From: Mytilus californianus
Taxonomy: Eukaryota > Mollusca > Bivalvia > Mytilida > Mytilidae
DNA length: 64,000 bases
Assembly (NCBI RefSeq): GCF_021869535.1
Contig: NW_026262593.1
Coordinates: 56,471,318-56,535,317 of the forward strand
Direction: 5' to 3'
The notes beneath the pieces were generated by a model. The model was not told where the DNA came from and did no database searches. It saw only the letters and a list, made by a program, of their open reading frames with translations. Below, piece by piece: positions 12,060-23,010 of this stretch. How positions within the stretch are numbered: position 1 is the stretch's first letter; each line of letters opens with the position of its first letter. The position numbers and the translations under genes are program-made.

Positions 12060-12420
12060 CTGCGAATTAAAAAACACAGGTATTCCCCATACACGTCAAA
12101 TCTGTGGCAATGAAGGGCCCATGTAATATCCATACACGACAAATCTGCGGTATGAAGGGCAAAAGTAATATCCATACATGCCAAATTTGCGGTATGAAGG
12201 GCACACGTAATCTCCATACACGCCAAATCTGCGGCAAGAAGGGCACAGGCAATCTCCATACACGCCAAATCTGCGGTATGAAGGGCACAGGTAATCTTCC
12301 ATAGACGCTAAATCTGCGACGTGAAGAGCACTGAGGGTCTTCATACACGCTGAATCTGTGGCATGTAGGACACTAGTAATCTCCATACACGCCTGATCTG
12401 TGACATTTAAGGATATGTCA
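12060..12420. repeat. 42-bp minisatellite
   Basis: About eight units with consensus core CACGCCAAATCTGCGGTATG followed by AAGGGCACAGGTAATCTCCA. The unit is a multiple of three, so several frames on both strands stay open and give artificial repeat peptides (for example HTRQICGMKGTGNL). No sign that any frame is selected. Confidence 0.9.
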
Positions 12421-12439
12421 TGTTTATAGCAGACTAAAT

Positions 12440-12990
12440 GGTATGGATTTTTCACATTGTTGAAGGCCGTACAATGGCCTACAATTGCTTACTTCAACAT
12501 CAGTTTAACTCTGTTGAATTGTTGTCTCTTTGGTATTCATACTACATCTCCTCATTTTATATGAAAAACAATAATTCACGTGAAAAACGTCTATTTTACA
12601 GATTGTTATTCGGTATGATATTTGCTCATTGTTAAACGCCGTACGGTGACCTTTATATTCACAACTTCTACGTCATTTGGTGTCTGGTGAGAGTTATCTC
12701 ATTGGGAATCATACATTACATGATTTGTGTCGTTTTCTGAGTGAAATAAGAAAAACCATAAAATATTCCCAAAACACAAATACCCACATCCAATCAGTCA
12801 CCAATCAAGACACACAATCACCATTCACACAGACACAAACACTTTAATACCCACATACATAAATATAATTTAACACAGAAGGCACCAGTGCTACGAATAC
12901 GTCGTTCCCGTTGGTGTCTGTTGTATTTTTGTCTCATTTGCAATCATCCCACAACTTCTTATTTTTATATTTAAAAATTTCACTGACAGT
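12440..12990 (-). repeat. Copies of the dispersed mussel-type repeat
   Basis: Three partial copies of the same family, in inverted orientation, at about 12455-12560, 12630-12720 and 12905-12965. They are recognised by GGCCGTAC-TGGCC and the GTTGTCTC/GTTATCTCATT core. Confidence 0.6.
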
Positions 12991-13573
12991 GTCTTCTTAC
13001 AAGTCTAGACTTGTCCAATATTTTCCACCGGTTACTCTTGCATTTTCCGGAAGAAAGGATATTAGTATAGAAAAAAGGTCATCAAAACATGCAATAGCAC
13101 CTATAGGCAATTTTTTTGCGATCCTCAATTTACAATCGAAGCAAATTGTGACGAAAGTCAGCTTCCAATAGGAATAAAGAGAATAAAAAAGCGAAGTTTT
13201 GAAAATAAGAAGACACACCTTGTTCTTTAGAAGCTACACTCAAAATGATGTTATCATTAGTGGCATTTAAACAAAAACAAATAATTAATACATATTTAAA
13301 TGTAAACCTTTTTTTATTAAAATAATAAATGAAATGAATTTACAATGTTTTAAAGAATGATGATAGATATTTTGAAATATGACCATAAAATATTCTGATT
13401 CGATTGTACAAACTATTGAAAAACCATGGCATCTAGTAGCTGAAACGATATTTTATTTCACATGTATAAGTTAAAAGCATTCAATATAAATTCATTTGTA
13501 AAAAAAGGGATTGAGCAAAAAGTTTCATTCTGTATTTTAATCCGTCTTTAAAATAATGACATACAAAATAATT

Positions 13574-13927
13574 CTGTCTGGCATTCTTAATTATTTTCTC
13601 TCAGCGTAATTTAACTGACTTCTTAAACACAGCTGTCTGACATTCTTAATAACTTTCTCTCAGAGTAATGTCACTTGTGTCCTAAACACAGCTGTCTGAC
13701 ATTCTTAATTACTTCCTCTCAGCGTAATTTCACTTACTTCCTAAACACAGCTGTCTGGCATTCTTAATTATTTTCTCTCAGCATAATTTCACTGACTTCC
13801 TAAACACAGCTGTCTGGCATTCTTAATTACTTTCTCTCAGAGTAATTTCACTTACTTCCTAAACACAGCTGTCTGGCATTCTTAATCACTTCCTCTCAGA
13901 GTAGTTTCAATTATTTCCCAAACACGG
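13574..13927. repeat. 59-bp minisatellite, about six units
   Basis: Unit begins GCTGTCTGGCATTCTTAATT and continues with TTTCTCTCAGCGTAATTTCA. Units differ by scattered substitutions. The period is not a multiple of three and there is no open frame. Confidence 0.92.
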
Positions 13928-14052
13928 GCTGATCCTAGAATTTTGAAAGGGGCTTAATAACCTTAAAAGTAATACATTTGTAAATATCGCCGTGCATAAC
14001 CAGTATTTTGGAACGGTTTAATGCTTAAAAATGATATATTTTCCAATCAAAG

Positions 14053-15106
14053 CAAGGGTTAAAAAATCCACTAGCCCGACGCCCGGGACTAGACTTTTAC
14101 ACTTCGGGCAATTAAAACTTGTAACCGAATATGCCCGACGGACTAGTAACAAACAATTCTTGGCATTTCCAAAATAGTAAGTGGAAAATACCCTCATCAC
14201 TATTCTATCTTAGTCAATCAGATTCAATTACGTACGTCATCCGGGATTCCAAGAATTTGAACCGATTTTGTACATGTTTTAAAAATAGAACAACTAACTC
14301 TGGGTGGACCGGTATCATGTATTGATCGCAATTCACATACTTTCAATATCAATTTATCAGTACAGGGGGTATTGTACATTGCTTATGCCGAGATTTTCAA
14401 TTAATGGTACTTGGGTGTATGATGTAATGATCGATATTGACCTGTTTTGTCGGACAGCTGTTAATTTGAGCTTGAAACCATGCACAAATTATTTCTAAAC
14501 ATTTTAGTACGGCCACCACAGGAACTTTGTCAGTTTTAAAACGAAAAACGGTAGATGAAGGGGGTAATGAGGCTGAAAATTTATCCCAAAAAATGCCAAA
14601 TACGACCAGGAAAAGCGGAAAAAAACATTTATAGTGTCATGGACAGAAAGATTCCCCATGGGCAAGGTCGACTGTTACTGATGATAAACAAGAGATGATG
14701 TTTTGTGAATATTGCCGTTATTTTCCCGATCTCGCTGATAAAAAGTCTGCTTTGTATGTGGGAACAACAAATATACGAATTGAACCACTGGTTTAACATG
14801 ACAATATCAATGAACATGTTTTCTGTGCCCGAAAATATTTAACAACCCATAGTACAAGGGATATCCAAAAAGATGTCTAGAGATCCTTGTTATAATTAAT
14901 AAAACAAAAATTTATTTGATTTATTTTATCAAATACCGTGTATAATGCCGCATTCAAAACAAGGGACACCCACTCTAAATTTGAAAGGTATACTCGGGCT
15001 AGCAGGTCAGTTTTGATGGGCTAGCAGCTCTTTCAACAGGGCAAGTAAAATCCTGCTACCAATAAGTCCTGGGCTAGTGAGCTGTAACAATTTTTTTTAA
15101 CCCCTG
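14053..15106. mobile_element. Decayed hAT-like element with 5-bp flanking duplication
   Basis: Left end CAAGGGTTAAAAAA then CACTAGCCC; right end, read inverted, CAGGGGTTAAAAAAA then CACTAGCCC. Both ends are flanked by CAAAG (14048-14052 and 15107-15111). A degraded zinc-finger reading frame lies inside. Most of a transposase is missing. Confidence 0.6.
14530..14870 (+). pseudogene. Remnant of a hAT-associated zinc-finger (ZNF862-like) N-terminal region
   Basis: Reading across stops on the plus strand gives a finger-like block: MMFCEYCRYF, then YVGTTNIRIEPL, then HDN and a final H after NE. The pattern of Met-Phe-Cys-x2-Cys, GT-N-R and a terminal His pair matches the atypical TTF/BED-like finger seen in ZNF862-type proteins derived from hAT transposons. 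In-frame stops interrupt it (for example after IEPLV), and nothing resembling the catalytic domain follows before the element ends. The assignment rests on motif recall and not on a search. Confidence 0.5.
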
Positions 15107-15458
15107 CAAAGGGAGGGGACAACACAAAAATAAGGCACATGATCATAGGTAGACGAACTTATGTTAACGTTTTCATGTTCCACAAATATTTCTTTTCTCT
15201 TTGGGGAAAAGGGGGGATACACATCTTTCCTTGGGGTTTGATTTGTTTGTTATTTTACTTTTTTTCTTAAAAAGATAAATAGTTAAAGGTAAACGAACTC
15301 ATATTTATGTTTTAATGTTCTACAACTATTTTTTCTTCTTGGGGAGGGTTGGGTGGGTTCACAGCATTACTAATGTTAATGGTAATAGGTAGACGATGCT
15401 ATGCATGACTTAACTTTGACACACGATGATGCGTTATTTGGGTTAAAGACATGGAGAT

Positions 15459-15464
15459 TTTATT
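15459..15464 (-). terminator. Candidate poly(A) signal of the second Ly6-like gene
   Basis: AATAAA on the minus strand, 20 bases past the stop at 15484. This is unusually close to the stop, so the true site may lie further on. Confidence 0.3.
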
Positions 15465-15483
15465 TTGAGAAAAAAAAAAAACT

Positions 15484-15749
15484 TTACAAGATTTGTCTGA
15501 AAATCACGACAACAGCACATAACACGTTCAGCCATGTTTTTATCTGTAATATTGATCCTCCATCAATCTGAGGTCCATTACAAAAGTCTGTATCGCAGAT
15601 AGTAACACACACCATTCTCTTACTAGATCCCTTTTCATAGATACACGTGGTGTGATTGAGACTAGGTTCAAGGTCATCAAACCTAGGATCCTTAATCGAG
15701 TAGCTCCTATCGGTATTGTGACAGTCTCGTAAATATGCATGCGTTTGAC
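15484..15749 (-). CDS. Ly6/uPAR-like protein, last coding exon (gene 2)
   Basis: Paralog of the exon at 973-1235. It reads GQTHAYLRDCH and then CIYEKGSSKRMVCVTICDTD followed by FCNGP, and ends in a hydrophobic tail (WLNVLCAVVVIF) consistent with GPI anchoring. Five framework cysteines are present and, unlike gene 1, the linker after FCNGP has no extra cysteines. The acceptor is ATTACAG, entry is phase 1 and the stop is TAA at 15484-15486. The join to exon 17845-18048 restores EEQ-G-QTHAYLRD. Amino-acid similarity to gene 1 is high in the cysteine framework and low in the tail, as expected for tandem paralogs about 14.5 kb apart on the same strand. Confidence 0.82.
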
Positions 15750-16205
15750 CTGTAATATTATAATAATGAAGAATATATATCATAAATATAACGTATTATT
15801 TGGTCGAAGATGAAGAAACAATAACGAGTACTGGAGAGTTGGAAAATACCAGAGGGGTAATTAAATTTTAATCAGAAACAAACTGAAACTGTCATGGCAA
15901 CCGGAACAATAAAAGTCTACAAAACACAACAGAAAACTAAAGACAGAGAAATATGAACCCCACCATTAATTGGAAATATTCCGAGATCGAGCTTGTCCTA
16001 GCCATCCAGATAAATAAGAAACCATGGTGCAAATGCCAAAAACTATTTGATATTTCAATTAAATGCTTAATCGGGAAGAAAAAAATGAACTCCCCTAAAA
16101 AATACAAGACATGCGTTGGTTAAGATGTTCATACCTGTTCAGTGACTGAATACATGCACAGACACGATACACTCATTAATTCTGTAAAAATAAAATATTT
16201 TGTAC

Positions 16206-16820
16206 GATGTTTTGATGATTTTAAATTCTAACTGATCTCCAACAAGTCCTATAGATTTCAATTATATTGTATGATGACACTTCATGAAATACGTTACGAG
16301 TGTTTTGTTGTGTGTTTTTGTTTTCTTGAGGGGCAATATCCAAACAACTTAAAGTAGTGACTACATTATTACCCCTTTTTCCAAAATGGGTGCGGTTTAT
16401 TATTTCATTGTTAACGGCAGTAGGTGACCTGTTTTTATTATGCGTTTACGACATACGGTCTAGGTAAAGGGGGAGGTTTGTGCGAACTTAACCTGGTTTT
16501 GTGCATATACCGAGTCGAGTGATCTGCATTGTATATTGTTGTTACGACCGTATGTCGAAAACTTGAAAAACGCATAATAAAAAAAACAGTTCACCTAATA
16601 CCATTAACAATGAAGATAAACCGCACCCAATTTGAAATAAAACGGTCATAATGTACTCCCTTCTTCAGGAAATTGGCCGATGAAGTTACAGCTGTTATTT
16701 GGATATTGCCCAAGAAAACAAAAACACTCATAACGTGTTTCATGAAGTCTCATCATACAATATAATTTAAATCGATAGGACTTGTTAAAGATCAGTTAGA
16801 ATTTCAATCATCAAAACATT
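16206..16820. repeat. Long foldback element (about 615 bp)
   Basis: The arms run inward from CGATGTTTTGATGATTTTAA on the left and its near complement on the right, passing GGGCAATATCCAAA, GGGTGCGGTTTAT and TTATGCGTTT in mirror order. The unpaired centre is about 16460-16540. It lies in the intron of Ly6 gene 2 and has no coding frame. Confidence 0.85.
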
Positions 16821-16849
16821 GAATGAAATATCTTATTTTTGTGCTGTGG

Positions 16850-17400
16850 TAATTTTTTTTTTATTCTTGTCTTTCATTTTTGCTTATTGGCTTTGTATAT
16901 TTGCACATTTTTTTCTTTGTTGACATATGTTTTTTTTTTTTTTTAGTGATTACGATTAAAACACGATGTTGACTGCTGTACCCCTATTGTTGACATTTTT
17001 ACCTTTTATGCCTGTTTTTTTTCGCACATTGTTGTCAATATAATGGAATTGTATGCGACTGTCATACAAGTGAGAGGTTTAACTAGCTACAAAACCAGGT
17101 TTATTCCACCATTTTCACATAAGGAAATGACTGTATCAAGTCAGGAACATGAAGGTTGTTTTCCATTCGCTTGATGTGTGTGAGCTTTTGATTTTGCCTT
17201 TTGATAAGGGAATTTCCGATTTGAATTTTCTTGGGAGTTAGGTATTTTTGTTATTTTACTTTTTATATGTGTTTTGTAGGTCTTTTTGAAAGGGCAGAGT
17301 TGGTGAAGTCTATTGTATTGTCCAGCATTTTTGGTGACTCCTGATTTATTATGTGTAATCGTGTGTACCCATTTTGAACACATGGCGGTTTTCGAACTCC
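16850..17400 (+). repeat. Dispersed mussel-type repeat (possible retroelement 3' tail)
   Basis: Contains GTTGACTGCTGTACCCCTA, TGCGACTGTCATACAAGTGA and the ACCAAGTCAGGAA-type core. The same order of strings recurs at 22780-23010 and 36440-36810. Non-coding. Confidence 0.65.
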
Positions 17401-17415
17401 GCCTATCTCTTTACT

Positions 17416-17822
17416 AACTTAAGGATGTTCGCTACTCTGTTTCAAAATAACAAGCTTTTTAAAAGACTGTTATTAATTGATAGTATATAAATAAAGGAAC
17501 TAAAAAAGCAGACAAAAATGAAGGGTCCATGCGCTTGCTTTCGAGATATAAGCCAGTGAAAATTTGGCGTGAAATGATTCTCTCTAGATTTTCGTACATT
17601 TAACATTGGCACCTTTTTTCTTTCAAAAACTATGAAAAAATAACAAGGATTTTATAAGATTTTCTAATACGGCTTTTTAAACTATATGTAATAATATTAT
17701 GAAAAGAAAAGGAGGGGTTAGCGGGCATTTTTTTTTAATAGCACTAAAGACATGGATAAAACCAGAGGATTCCGAACATCTAGCAAAAAGTCAAAAACAA
17801 TAGTAGCAAACATCCTTAAGAC
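17416..17822. mobile_element. MITE with CTTAAGGATGTT termini
   Basis: Ends CTTAAGGATGTTCGCTACT and, inverted, CTTAAGGATGTTTGCTACT define an element of about 400 bp. A second, truncated copy in the same orientation starts at 18085. The pair brackets the Ly6 exon at 17845-18048 in its two introns. Confidence 0.7.
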
Positions 17823-17844
17823 AGTCTACCATGATATATCTCAC

Positions 17845-18048
17845 CCTGTTCTTCAATTCTTTCTATAACACAAATTTCACTGGTGTTTAAACAATCCTTT
17901 AAATATTTATATGGTACTTTGTTCTTATCTGGTTCTGGTTCTTTTAGAGAATCATTCCATCTGTAATACTCGGCTTCCATGCCGGCAGTGTCTGTTACAC
18001 ACGGTCCTTCTTTCGAACTATCACCGCATTGGTAACACCATAACGCAT
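17845..18048 (-). CDS. Ly6/uPAR-like protein, first LU-domain exon (gene 2)
   Basis: Reads DALWCYQCGDSS at its start, then GPCVTDTAGMEAEYY, and LKDCLNTSEICVIERIEEQG at its end, giving the first five cysteines of a ten-cysteine Ly6 domain. It is 204 bp (68 codons), phase 1-1, with acceptor ATGCAG and donor G|GTGAGA. The opening WCYQCGDSS and closing CVIERIEEQ match gene 1 almost residue for residue, while the middle loop is shorter. The signal-peptide exon should lie above 18048 but was not recognised, so the start of the protein is unknown. The product is predicted to be a small GPI-anchored surface or secreted protein. Confidence 0.8.
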
Positions 18049-18084
18049 CTGCATATACAAAGAATTATTTCAAAATTTACTAAA

Positions 18085-18320
18085 AGGATGTTCGACACTC
18101 TGTTTCAAAATAATAAGCAGCTTAAAACTTGGTAGTATTTGAATAAAAGAACTAAAAAAGCAGAAAAAAATGAAGGGTCCGTGTGCATGTTTTCGTGATA
18201 TAAGTCATTGAAATTTGGCGGGAAATTATTCTGATACTTTCAAAAGCTATGAAAAATAACAAGAATTTTATAAGATTTTCAATTATGGCTTTCTAAACTA
18301 CATGATATAACAATGTTTTA
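18085..18320. mobile_element. Truncated second copy of the CTTAAGGATGTT MITE
   Basis: AAGGATGTTCGACACTCTGT and AAAAAAGCAGA-AAAATGAAGGGTCC match 17421 onward. The far terminus is not recognisable. Confidence 0.65.
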
Positions 18321-18459
18321 GTATGTTTCATATGACATGTGTTTGTTAACTGTGATTTAAGTTATTTTACATTGATCATGATTTTTTTACCAGTAATGAT
18401 TGTTTGTGTACATTGATCATTGTTTGTTTACAACTGAGTAACATAAATGACGAAATTGA

Positions 18460-18690
18460 TTTGATTGATTGATTGGTGTTTGCTTAACGCCCAGTGGCAT
18501 ATAGTTCATGCATGTTCAGGACGAGCATACATACATAGGTACGTCTTGTTATAATTTTGACTTGCAACTAGATACCTACGGACCCCTCAAAGAGAAGTAG
18601 TAAGGGTTCTTAAAGTGCAGAGAGCGTGGCACTGTCTTTACAGAAGGCACAGGATTTGCCGAAATTGATTTGCTTAGTATAGAAATTAAT
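18460..18690. repeat. SINE-like fragment with TGAT tail
   Basis: Starts with a (TGAT)n run followed by GGTGTTTGCTTAACGCC, the form of a SINE 3' end also seen at 40940 and 53033. No tRNA-like head was found in this copy. Confidence 0.5.
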
Positions 18691-19021
18691 TTGTAGTTCG
18701 GGAGATTATAATGATCGTTGTTGGTTTTAATGTTTGGTACCTTATATTACATACATATTCAAGATATACAATTTCAATTTGCTTTATGATAAGAAGGAAG
18801 AACCAATAAGTGGTCGATGAATGTAAGTTATATCCCAGCTCCTTTGTTCTACCAGGGGTGATCTGAGCCGGATCACCCCTACCAGATCACCCTAGCATGA
18901 GTTTCTTTGTTCTGCATACTTTCTTTTGTTCTGTAACATTTTGGCGGGAATGACAAATACATAATAAAACTTAGAATTACAAATACGGTAAAGACTATCA
19001 AAATTTATGTAGAAAAAATCC

Positions 19022-19098
19022 AGTGTCTACGCTAGGATTCGAACTCAAGACCTTTAGAATGTAGACCCACGATTCATACCCCTGTACCAGGACGACAG
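19022..19098 (-). tRNA. tRNA-like sequence (probably tRNA-derived SINE head or pseudogene)
   Basis: On the minus strand a perfect B-box-like GAGTTCGAATCC lies downstream of an A-box-like TGGTACAGGGGTA, with an apparent acceptor pairing GTC...GAC. The A box is poor and I could not fold a clean cloverleaf by eye, so a functional tRNA is not claimed. Confidence 0.35.
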
Positions 19099-19224
19099 GA
19101 TACAAACTCTATGTTAATTTAGCATATTTAAACATTGTGTCCGGGGCTCGTAAAGGGTATTATCTATATAAATATATAAATTATATCAATTATATCAAAA
19201 TGATTGTATGGCGTTCTAAACTAG

Positions 19225-19500
19225 ATTTTATAAAGCGTAAGTGAATATTTATCTAATCTAGAACAGCTGGGATGTAAAATAGTTATCCCATTCGGACTTG
19301 GTGTGTCAGTGTAAAATCACCCACTGGCCTCCGGCGTCCTCCTGGGATAACTATTACTTAAAAATCATGTTCCTATTATAGGTTAGATAATTATTGGTCA
19401 TGTTTTATGAATATTTAAAGCCCGAGGCGTAACCGATGGTTTTAAATGTTCATAAAACATGACTGAGTATTGTCTGCCCAATTTAGAACATATTCACACA
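19225..19500. repeat. Two adjacent hairpin elements
   Basis: One pairs AATAGTTATCCCA with TGGGATAACTATT (about 19275-19355). The next pairs GGTCATGTTTTATGAA with TTCATAAAACATGACT (about 19395-19465). Both are short MITE-like foldbacks with no coding frame. Confidence 0.65.
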
Positions 19501-20141
19501 TTCGAGTGACATAACAAAATTAGCCTCTCATTGTAATAATCAAACTTTGATATTAGCTCCCTTTAAGTGTTAATATCTTTAGTAAAAGGAATGTAAATCA
19601 TTTAATGGTCATTTCAACAGATGGAATGAAAGAGCAATGAGATAGTTTTGTGATAACAAAAAAGAAAAGATAAATTATTCGAAAATGGAGATTTCTCTTG
19701 CTTCAGGTACAATTTAATCTTACATATCTAAAATTCCTTCATTTTAAAAAGCACAAAATATTATATAAATCATCTTTTCTTAACTTGTATAATTTTTGAT
19801 AAGGACAAAACTTCATTAATAAATTTTAATTTACAATTGTTTCAACATCAGATGATTGTTTTTTTTTACGTGTGAATGTATTGTTTTTTTTTTCAAAAAC
19901 TCTTTGATTTTGTTTATCAACAGTCATTGTTTCTTAAAACATTGAGTTTGAGGTCTGCTATAAAAAAACTAGATTAAATATTACATGTATTTTTCCTACA
20001 CCTTTGCCCTGTTTTAATTCTCTTTTTTTTCGTGGGATCTATATATGTACCATTCCATTACATTTTCTATGTTGCAATCTCAGCTTAAAATGCTTTTGTA
20101 GTTCTATTCTCCTGATTTCATCTATAATACCGGGTAATTTA

Positions 20142-20983
20142 CAGTGGAGATCACTTCTAACCTCTCATCAAATCTGTCAGAATTTGTCAGGAGAACTGTT
20201 CTAGGACAGTATGTAGAAGTGTCATCCTGACACCTTTTAGACAGTTCAAGCTAGAACAGTTCTAACCTAGAACTGATTTGGTCAGTTCTACCTAGAACTG
20301 ATTTAGACAGTTCTGCCTAGAACTGATCCTGACAGTTCTGCCTAGAATTGATCCTGACAGTTCTACACTAGAACAGTTTTAGACAGTTCTATCTAGAACT
20401 GACCAACTATTTAGTCAGTTCTACGACTAGAACAGTTCTACGGCTAGAATAGTTCTACGACTAGAACAGTTCTACGATTAGAACTGATTTGGTCAGTTCT
20501 ACGGCTAGAATTTATTTAGTCAGTTCTATCCATAGAACAGTTTTAAGAACTCTTTGTCTTAAATATAAATAAGTCAAAAGAATATAATATATATTAAAAA
20601 ATTCTCATCACGGCACTGTTTTAACATTTCTCTAACTGCAGTGACGTCATTTAGAACTGTTCTACGGTAGAAATGATTTAGTCAGTTCTGCTGACAGTTC
20701 TACGACTAGAACTGATTTGGATAGTTCTACCTAGAACAGTTTTAGACAGTTCTACCCTAGAACTGATCCTGACAGTTCTACCTTGAACTGATTTGGTCAG
20801 TTCTACCTAGAACTGATTTGGTCAGTTCTACCTAGAACTGATTTGGTCAGTTCTACCTAGAACTGATTCTGACAGTTCTACTGAGAACAGTTCTAGGGTA
20901 GAACTGTTCTAGGACAGTTAAGAACAGTTCTATGACAGATTATTCTGACAGTTCTAATGAGAGGTTAGAAGTGATCTCCACTG
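20142..20983. mobile_element. TA-flanked MITE packed with palindromic hairpin monomers
   Basis: The terminal inverted repeats are 27 bp, beginning CAGTGGAGATCACTTCTAAC, and are perfect at both ends; each end abuts a TA (20140-20141, 20984-20985). The interior is a degenerate array of monomers of roughly 25 bp such as CAGTTCTACCTAGAACTG plus ATTTGGT, each a self-complementary hairpin. A non-repetitive AT-rich stretch of about 85 bp (20545-20630) interrupts it. The CAGT terminus and TA duplication suggest a Tc1/mariner-type non-autonomous element. Confidence 0.85.
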
Positions 20984-21189
20984 TATATACAAACAACAGT
21001 ACTTTCGTTTGCTCTCTCCCTATGGACATTGCCTTGATGGGTTGTACACTATGTTTGCGCAATTTTTAAGAGTTCACTTTTATAATTAATCTACAATAAA
21101 AAGTCATTCATATGTAGTATATTATAGTGCATGGAAAGCCATGTACTATAAGAAATAGGAGGGAAAACCCTGGTTTTCCATTGGACGAA

Positions 21190-21745
21190 AATGGGTGAGT
21201 ATGTTCTAACTTAATGAAATATTTTTATAATAGGTTGTCGGCGAATGTAAGTCACAAATCAGGTAATTACTTAATCAAATACTTTGTCAATATGTTTTCG
21301 GCGAATGTTAGTCACAAATCAGGCAATCTCTTAATGAAGTACTTTGTCAAAAGGTTGTCGGCCAATGTTAGTCACAAATCAGGTAATCTCTTAATGAAAT
21401 ACTTTGTCAATAAGTTGTCGGCGAATGTTAGTCACAAATCAGGTAATTTCTTAATGAAATACTTTGTCAATAGGTTGTCGACGAATGTTAGTCACAAATC
21501 ATGTAATCTTTTAATGAAATACTTTGTCAATAGGTTGTCGACGAATGTTAGTCACAAATCATGTAATCTTTAAATGAAATACTTCGTCAATAGGTTGTCG
21601 GCGAATGTTACATGTAGTCACAAATTATGTAATCTTTTAATGAAATACTTTGTCAATAGGTTGTCGGCGAATGTTACATGTAGTCACAAGTTATGTAATC
21701 TTTTAATGAAATACTTTGTCAATAGGTTGTCGGTAAAAAGATATT
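21190..21745. repeat. 60-bp minisatellite with an open repeat frame
   Basis: About nine units with a period of exactly 60 bp; the last two units are extended to 66 bp by the insertion CATGTA. In the plus frame each unit reads a 20-residue block like MKYFVNRLSANVSHKSGNLL. The frame stays open for 240 codons from 21214 to 21933 apart from one TAA at 21571-21573. There is no signal peptide, clear promoter or splice context, so it is treated as a repeat and not a gene. Confidence 0.9.
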
Positions 21746-22779
21746 TGAAGCATTTAATCTCTGATTTATATTATGTCATTAAAAAAAACGCAATCCTCTC
21801 ATTTATTGTTCCTAGTTTTCGAACCACTATTAGGAGAAGTCATTATAAGAAAGAAACGGTACCTATTCAGCCTTTCTTCACGTACCGAATTAAAAACTTA
21901 CACAAAAACATTGTTTCATTGTTTTATATATAACTCTACTTTTTTTGTTTATTTCATACAGAAATCCCCCTATGTTGAAAAGAGAAGCATGAAATAACTT
22001 GTACTTATCTACAAACCTGAATATACTATGTGTCCAAAACAAAACAAACAAATAATCCAAATTCTGATTAAACACATCATACATGTACTCATACTTCCTT
22101 TCAGACAACTATATTACGTGTGCGTTATCAGACACACAATTATACGTTAAAGATAATATTGTTTGAATTACGATATCGATTTGCACCTTTTTTGAACTTG
22201 TAATTTTTTAACATTGATTTATAACCATGTGAAGTATTCCGTACCTTTTCACTTAAAATCCGAATAGGAAAAGTTTTGAAAGCACTTTTATCAGTAAATA
22301 AATGAAAGATCCGTTTCTACGAAAAACTTAAAGCTTTATATTTAGAAAGATTGCATGTCATTTGTCGGTCATGTTTTAAGCTAACATTAAAGTATACTTT
22401 TACATTCCGTAATTTTTAACCGAAAGCAATTGTTTCTGAAAATATAATGTAACCAATCATATTGTATTGTTTTCTTCCTAGTTTAATCTTATATTTAAAT
22501 ATTTGTAGTATGTCAAAATTGATATAAAAGTTTTAATTAGAGTGACATACTAAATTTATATTAAACAACATCGAATTTAACTATGGAGCATAATCTTTTT
22601 TCAATTTTAATAGATATTGTTTATATCAATCAATTATGATGTAATACTTACATGTAAGTAGGTATTCAAGTATAATGTATATGTTTTGTCAGTTATGGTC
22701 AGCTAAAGAATGTTCGCTTTTCTAGTTTTTGTTTTTACTTTTTGTCAGATATTTGGAATCCACTAGTTTTATTTATGTA
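21746..22779. other. Gene-free AT-rich stretch
   Basis: No element or coding region was recognised beyond the frame that runs on from the minisatellite to 21933. Confidence 0.4.
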
Positions 22780-23010
22780 GCGCCATAAACAAATTTGCGA
22801 AATTATGAACAACTGTCATACAAGTGGGAGGTTATGCTAGCTATGAAGCCAGGCTTAACCAACAATTTACTTCGTAAAATGCCTGTACCAAGTCAGGAAT
22901 ATGGCAGTTTTTCTTTCACTTGTTCCGTTGGTTGATAGCGTTTGATTTTGACAGTTTTTACTGACCTCTCTTTTTTGAATTTGCCATCTAGGTCAGTTTT
23001 TTTGCTAAAT
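22780..23010 (+). repeat. Dispersed mussel-type repeat
   Basis: Shares AACTGTCATACAAGTGGGAG and the ACCAAGTCAGGAATATGGCA core with 16850-17400 and 36440-36810. Confidence 0.6.

Noticed and set aside
12096-12455. 119-codon minus-strand open frame with repeated VYGD-type motifs
   Set aside because: Generated by the 42-bp minisatellite; other frames over the same bases are equally open.
12911-13218. Overlapping open frames on both strands, 73-86 codons
   Set aside because: Neither has splice context or a recognisable domain, and part lies in a dispersed repeat. Not called, though a decayed coding remnant cannot be excluded.
19022-19098. Functional tRNA gene on the minus strand
   Set aside because: Only the B box is convincing; the A box and stems are poor, so it is listed only as tRNA-like.
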